Below, in pieces: positions 5,514 through 7,295 of a stretch of DNA of 7,295 bases (its first letter is position 1; each line of letters opens with the position of its first letter). A program made the translations under genes and the position numbers. The stretch is from Treponema sp. (GTDB lineage Bacteria > Spirochaetota > Spirochaetia > Treponematales > Treponemataceae). The stretch covers positions 1-7,295 of the forward strand of contig JAFLSP010000090.1 of assembly GCA_022510885.1 (NCBI GenBank), given 5' to 3'. The notes beneath the pieces were generated by a model. It was not told the origin of the DNA, did not search any database, and worked only from the letters and a program-made list of their open reading frames with translations.

Positions 5514-7292
5514 ATGAAACAGATAACCGATTGCGCGGGCGTGCCGCTGCCTGTTTTTGGGAAAGGAATCGTCATTTCCTGCGGGGAAGTCGCGGGCGCG
5601 CGCCCGGCGGGAAGCGTGTTTTTGCTCACGGTGCGGCTTGCCGCGGACGCGGCAGAACCCCTTGCGGGGCAGTTTTATTTGCTGCGCTCAGAACCCTCGG
5701 GCGTGCTGCTGGGGCGGCCAATCAGCGTGTATACGGCAAACAGAACGGCGGACGGCGTTTTGCTTGGCTTTCTGATTCTGAAAAAAGGCGCGGGAACGCA
5801 GGAACTGTGCGCGGTGCGCCCGGGCGACGGCATTGAGGTGCTCGGGCCGCTGGGGAACACCTTTCCCGCGCCGCGCGCGGACGACCGCGCGTGCATTGCG
5901 GGCGGCGGCATCGGCATTGCGCCCGTGGCAGGATTCGCCACGACCCTGCCCGACGGCTCATACGACTTTTACGCGAGCTTCAAGAGCGGCTCCTACGGAC
6001 TGGAACACATCGCGGCAAAAAATTTGATAGTCACGACGGACGACGGCAGCGAGGGCATCCGCGGCATGATTTCGGCGGCACTGACGGCGGACGTGATACG
6101 GCAGCGCGGCTACACGGTGCTGTACGCCTGCGGCCCGACCCCCATGCTCGCGTACTTGCAGGGCATCTGCGCGCAGGCGGGAATCCGCGCGTACCTGAGC
6201 ATGGAGAACCGCATGGCGTGCGGCGTGGGCGCGTGCCTGGGCTGCACGATTGCCACGACGCAGGGCAACAAACGCTGCTGCAAGGACGGCCCCGTGTTCG
6301 ACGGCGCGACGCTCGACTTTACGCCGCCCAAGGACAGGCCGATTCGCCTGCCCCCGCTTCCGTCCGAGCCTGACCTGAGCGTGGACATTGCGGGCGTGCG
6401 CTTCTCCAACCCCGTGATTGCGGCGAGCGGCACGTTCGGCTACGGCTCCGAATACGCGAGCGTCTTTGACGTGAACAAACTGGGCGGCATCTGCTCCAAG
6501 GGACTGACCTTGCAGGCGCGCGGCGGCAACACGGGCATCCGCCTGGTGGAAACGCCCTCCGGCCTCATCAATTCCATCGGGCTTGAGAACCCCGGCATCG
6601 ACCATTTCATTCAGCACGAACTGCCGGCCATGCTCCGGCTGCGGCCCGTGACGATTGCGAACCTTTCCGGCTCGTCCTTGGAAACGTATGTGGAGGGCGC
6701 GCGACTGCTTGACGCGACGGACGTTCCGATGATTGAGCTGAACATCAGCTGCCCCAACGTGAAGGCGGGCGGCATGGCGTTCGGCATGGACTGCGCGGCG
6801 GCGGCAAGCGTGACCAAGGCCGTGCGCGCGGCGACCAAAAAGCCGCTCATGGTCAAGCTCACCCCAAACGCGCCCGACCTTGTCGGCATCGCGCTTGCGG
6901 TGCGCGAGGCGGGCGCGGATGCCATCAGCCTCGTGAACACCTTTCAGGCGCTCGCCATTGACCTGAACACGGGCCGCCCCGTATTCGACAACGTGCGCGC
7001 GGGCTTGAGCGGGCCAGCCGTCAAGCCGATTGCGCTGCGCATGGTGTACGACGTGGTGCAGGCAATCAGCCGCCTGCCCGAGCGCGAGCGCATTCCCGTG
7101 GTGGGCCTGGGCGGCATCGCCACCTGGCAGGACGCGGTGGAATTCCTGCTCGCGGGCGCGGCGGCCGTCCAAGTCGGCACCGCAACCTTCGCCAACCCGC
7201 TCGCCATGACGCAGATTGCCGACGGCATTGCGGCCTGGATGAAAGCCAAAGGATTCCGCACCATCGCCGAATTCAGGGGCATGGCGCAGTAG
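5514..7292 (+). CDS. pyrK/pyrD: Fused dihydroorotate dehydrogenase B: PyrK electron-transfer module joined to PyrD catalytic module
   Basis: A 592-residue single polypeptide predicted to oxidise dihydroorotate to orotate in pyrimidine synthesis and pass electrons to NAD. Residues 1 to about 268 are PyrK: RPISVY (68-73) for FAD, AGGGIGIAPV (129-138) and CGPTPM (206-211) for the NAD-binding part, and the 2Fe-2S cysteines C236, C241, C244 and probably C256 in the MACGVGACLGC and CCKDGPVF region. A proline-rich linker (271-287) leads to PyrD (about 288-592). This has AASGTFG (303-309), K329 in SKGLTL, NSIGLENPG (353-361), NISCPNVKAGG (410-420) with C413 as the class 1B catalytic base, K448, and GLGGI (531-535) and VQVGTA (552-557) for FMN phosphate. 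In most bacteria these are separate genes forming a PyrD2-PyrK2 complex. The ATG at 5514 was chosen over an in-frame ATG at 5424, whose extra 30 residues are unrelated to PyrK and span the promoter. There is no Shine-Dalgarno sequence. Confidence 0.94.
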   Translation: MKQITDCAGVPLPVFGKGIVISCGEVAGARPAGSVFLLTVRLAADAAEPLAGQFYLLRSEPSGVLLGRPISVYTANRTADGVLLGFLILKKGAGTQELCAVRPGDGIEVLGPLGNTFPAPRADDRACIAGGGIGIAPVAGFATTLPDGSYDFYASFKSGSYGLEHIAAKNLIVTTDDGSEGIRGMISAALTADVIRQRGYTVLYACGPTPMLAYLQGICAQAGIRAYLSMENRMACGVGACLGCTIATTQGNKRCCKDGPVFDGATLDFTPPKDRPIRLPPLPSEPDLSVDIAGVRFSNPVIAASGTFGYGSEYASVFDVNKLGGICSKGLTLQARGGNTGIRLVETPSGLINSIGLENPGIDHFIQHELPAMLRLRPVTIANLSGSSLETYVEGARLLDATDVPMIELNISCPNVKAGGMAFGMDCAAAASVTKAVRAATKKPLMVKLTPNAPDLVGIALAVREAGADAISLVNTFQALAIDLNTGRPVFDNVRAGLSGPAVKPIALRMVYDVVQAISRLPERERIPVVGLGGIATWQDAVEFLLAGAAAVQVGTATFANPLAMTQIADGIAAWMKAKGFRTIAEFRGMAQ

Positions 7293-7295
7293 CGG

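Noticed and set aside
5958..7172. A 404-residue open frame on the minus strand opposite the PyrD module
   Set aside because: It mirrors the codon structure of the well-identified PyrD frame, is rich in arginine, histidine and alanine in a low-complexity way and shows no family motif; it is a by-product of GC-rich codon use.
1..7295. Defence system, phage, transposon, CRISPR or secondary-metabolite cluster
   Set aside because: All identified genes are housekeeping or transport genes, composition is even, and no repeats, attachment sites or recombinase motifs were seen.

Overview
The window looks like a chromosomal housekeeping region of a GC-rich spirochaete, most likely a Treponema-like organism. 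The main evidence is the phenylalanyl-tRNA synthetase beta subunit. It is the short archaeal/eukaryal-type form (574 residues, beginning MPKIEVNE) that spirochaetes carry in place of the roughly 800-residue bacterial form. This assignment is made from memory of the family, not from a search. I see no mobile elements, CRISPR arrays, rRNA or tRNA genes.

Layout from left to right: positions 1-5367 are read on the minus strand and positions 5514-7292 on the plus strand. The minus strand, in transcription order, holds: (i) a 214-residue protein of unknown function (5367-4723), with its own promoter, a hairpin in its leader and a strong intrinsic terminator; (ii) pheT (4589-2865) followed after 15 bases by queH (2849-2202), from a promoter just upstream of pheT; (iii) a cation:proton antiporter (2131-674) overlapping by ATGA with an MgtC/SapB-family membrane protein (677 to beyond the left edge), from a promoter that starts 7 bases before the queH stop region ends. 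A perfect 16-bp palindrome sits a few bases downstream of that promoter's predicted start point. The plus strand holds a single long gene encoding a fused dihydroorotate dehydrogenase, PyrK electron-transfer module followed by PyrD catalytic module. It is expressed from an extended -10 promoter placed so that the predicted transcript begins at, or next to, the A of the ATG.

The genes fall into unrelated functions: tRNA charging and tRNA modification (pheT, queH), ion homeostasis (antiporter plus MgtC-like protein), pyrimidine synthesis (PyrK-PyrD) and one unknown. No obviously new multi-gene system is visible. The points most worth a second look are the PyrK-PyrD fusion and its apparently leaderless transcript, the palindromic candidate operator in front of the antiporter operon, and the unrecognised 214-residue protein that is set up as an independent transcription unit.
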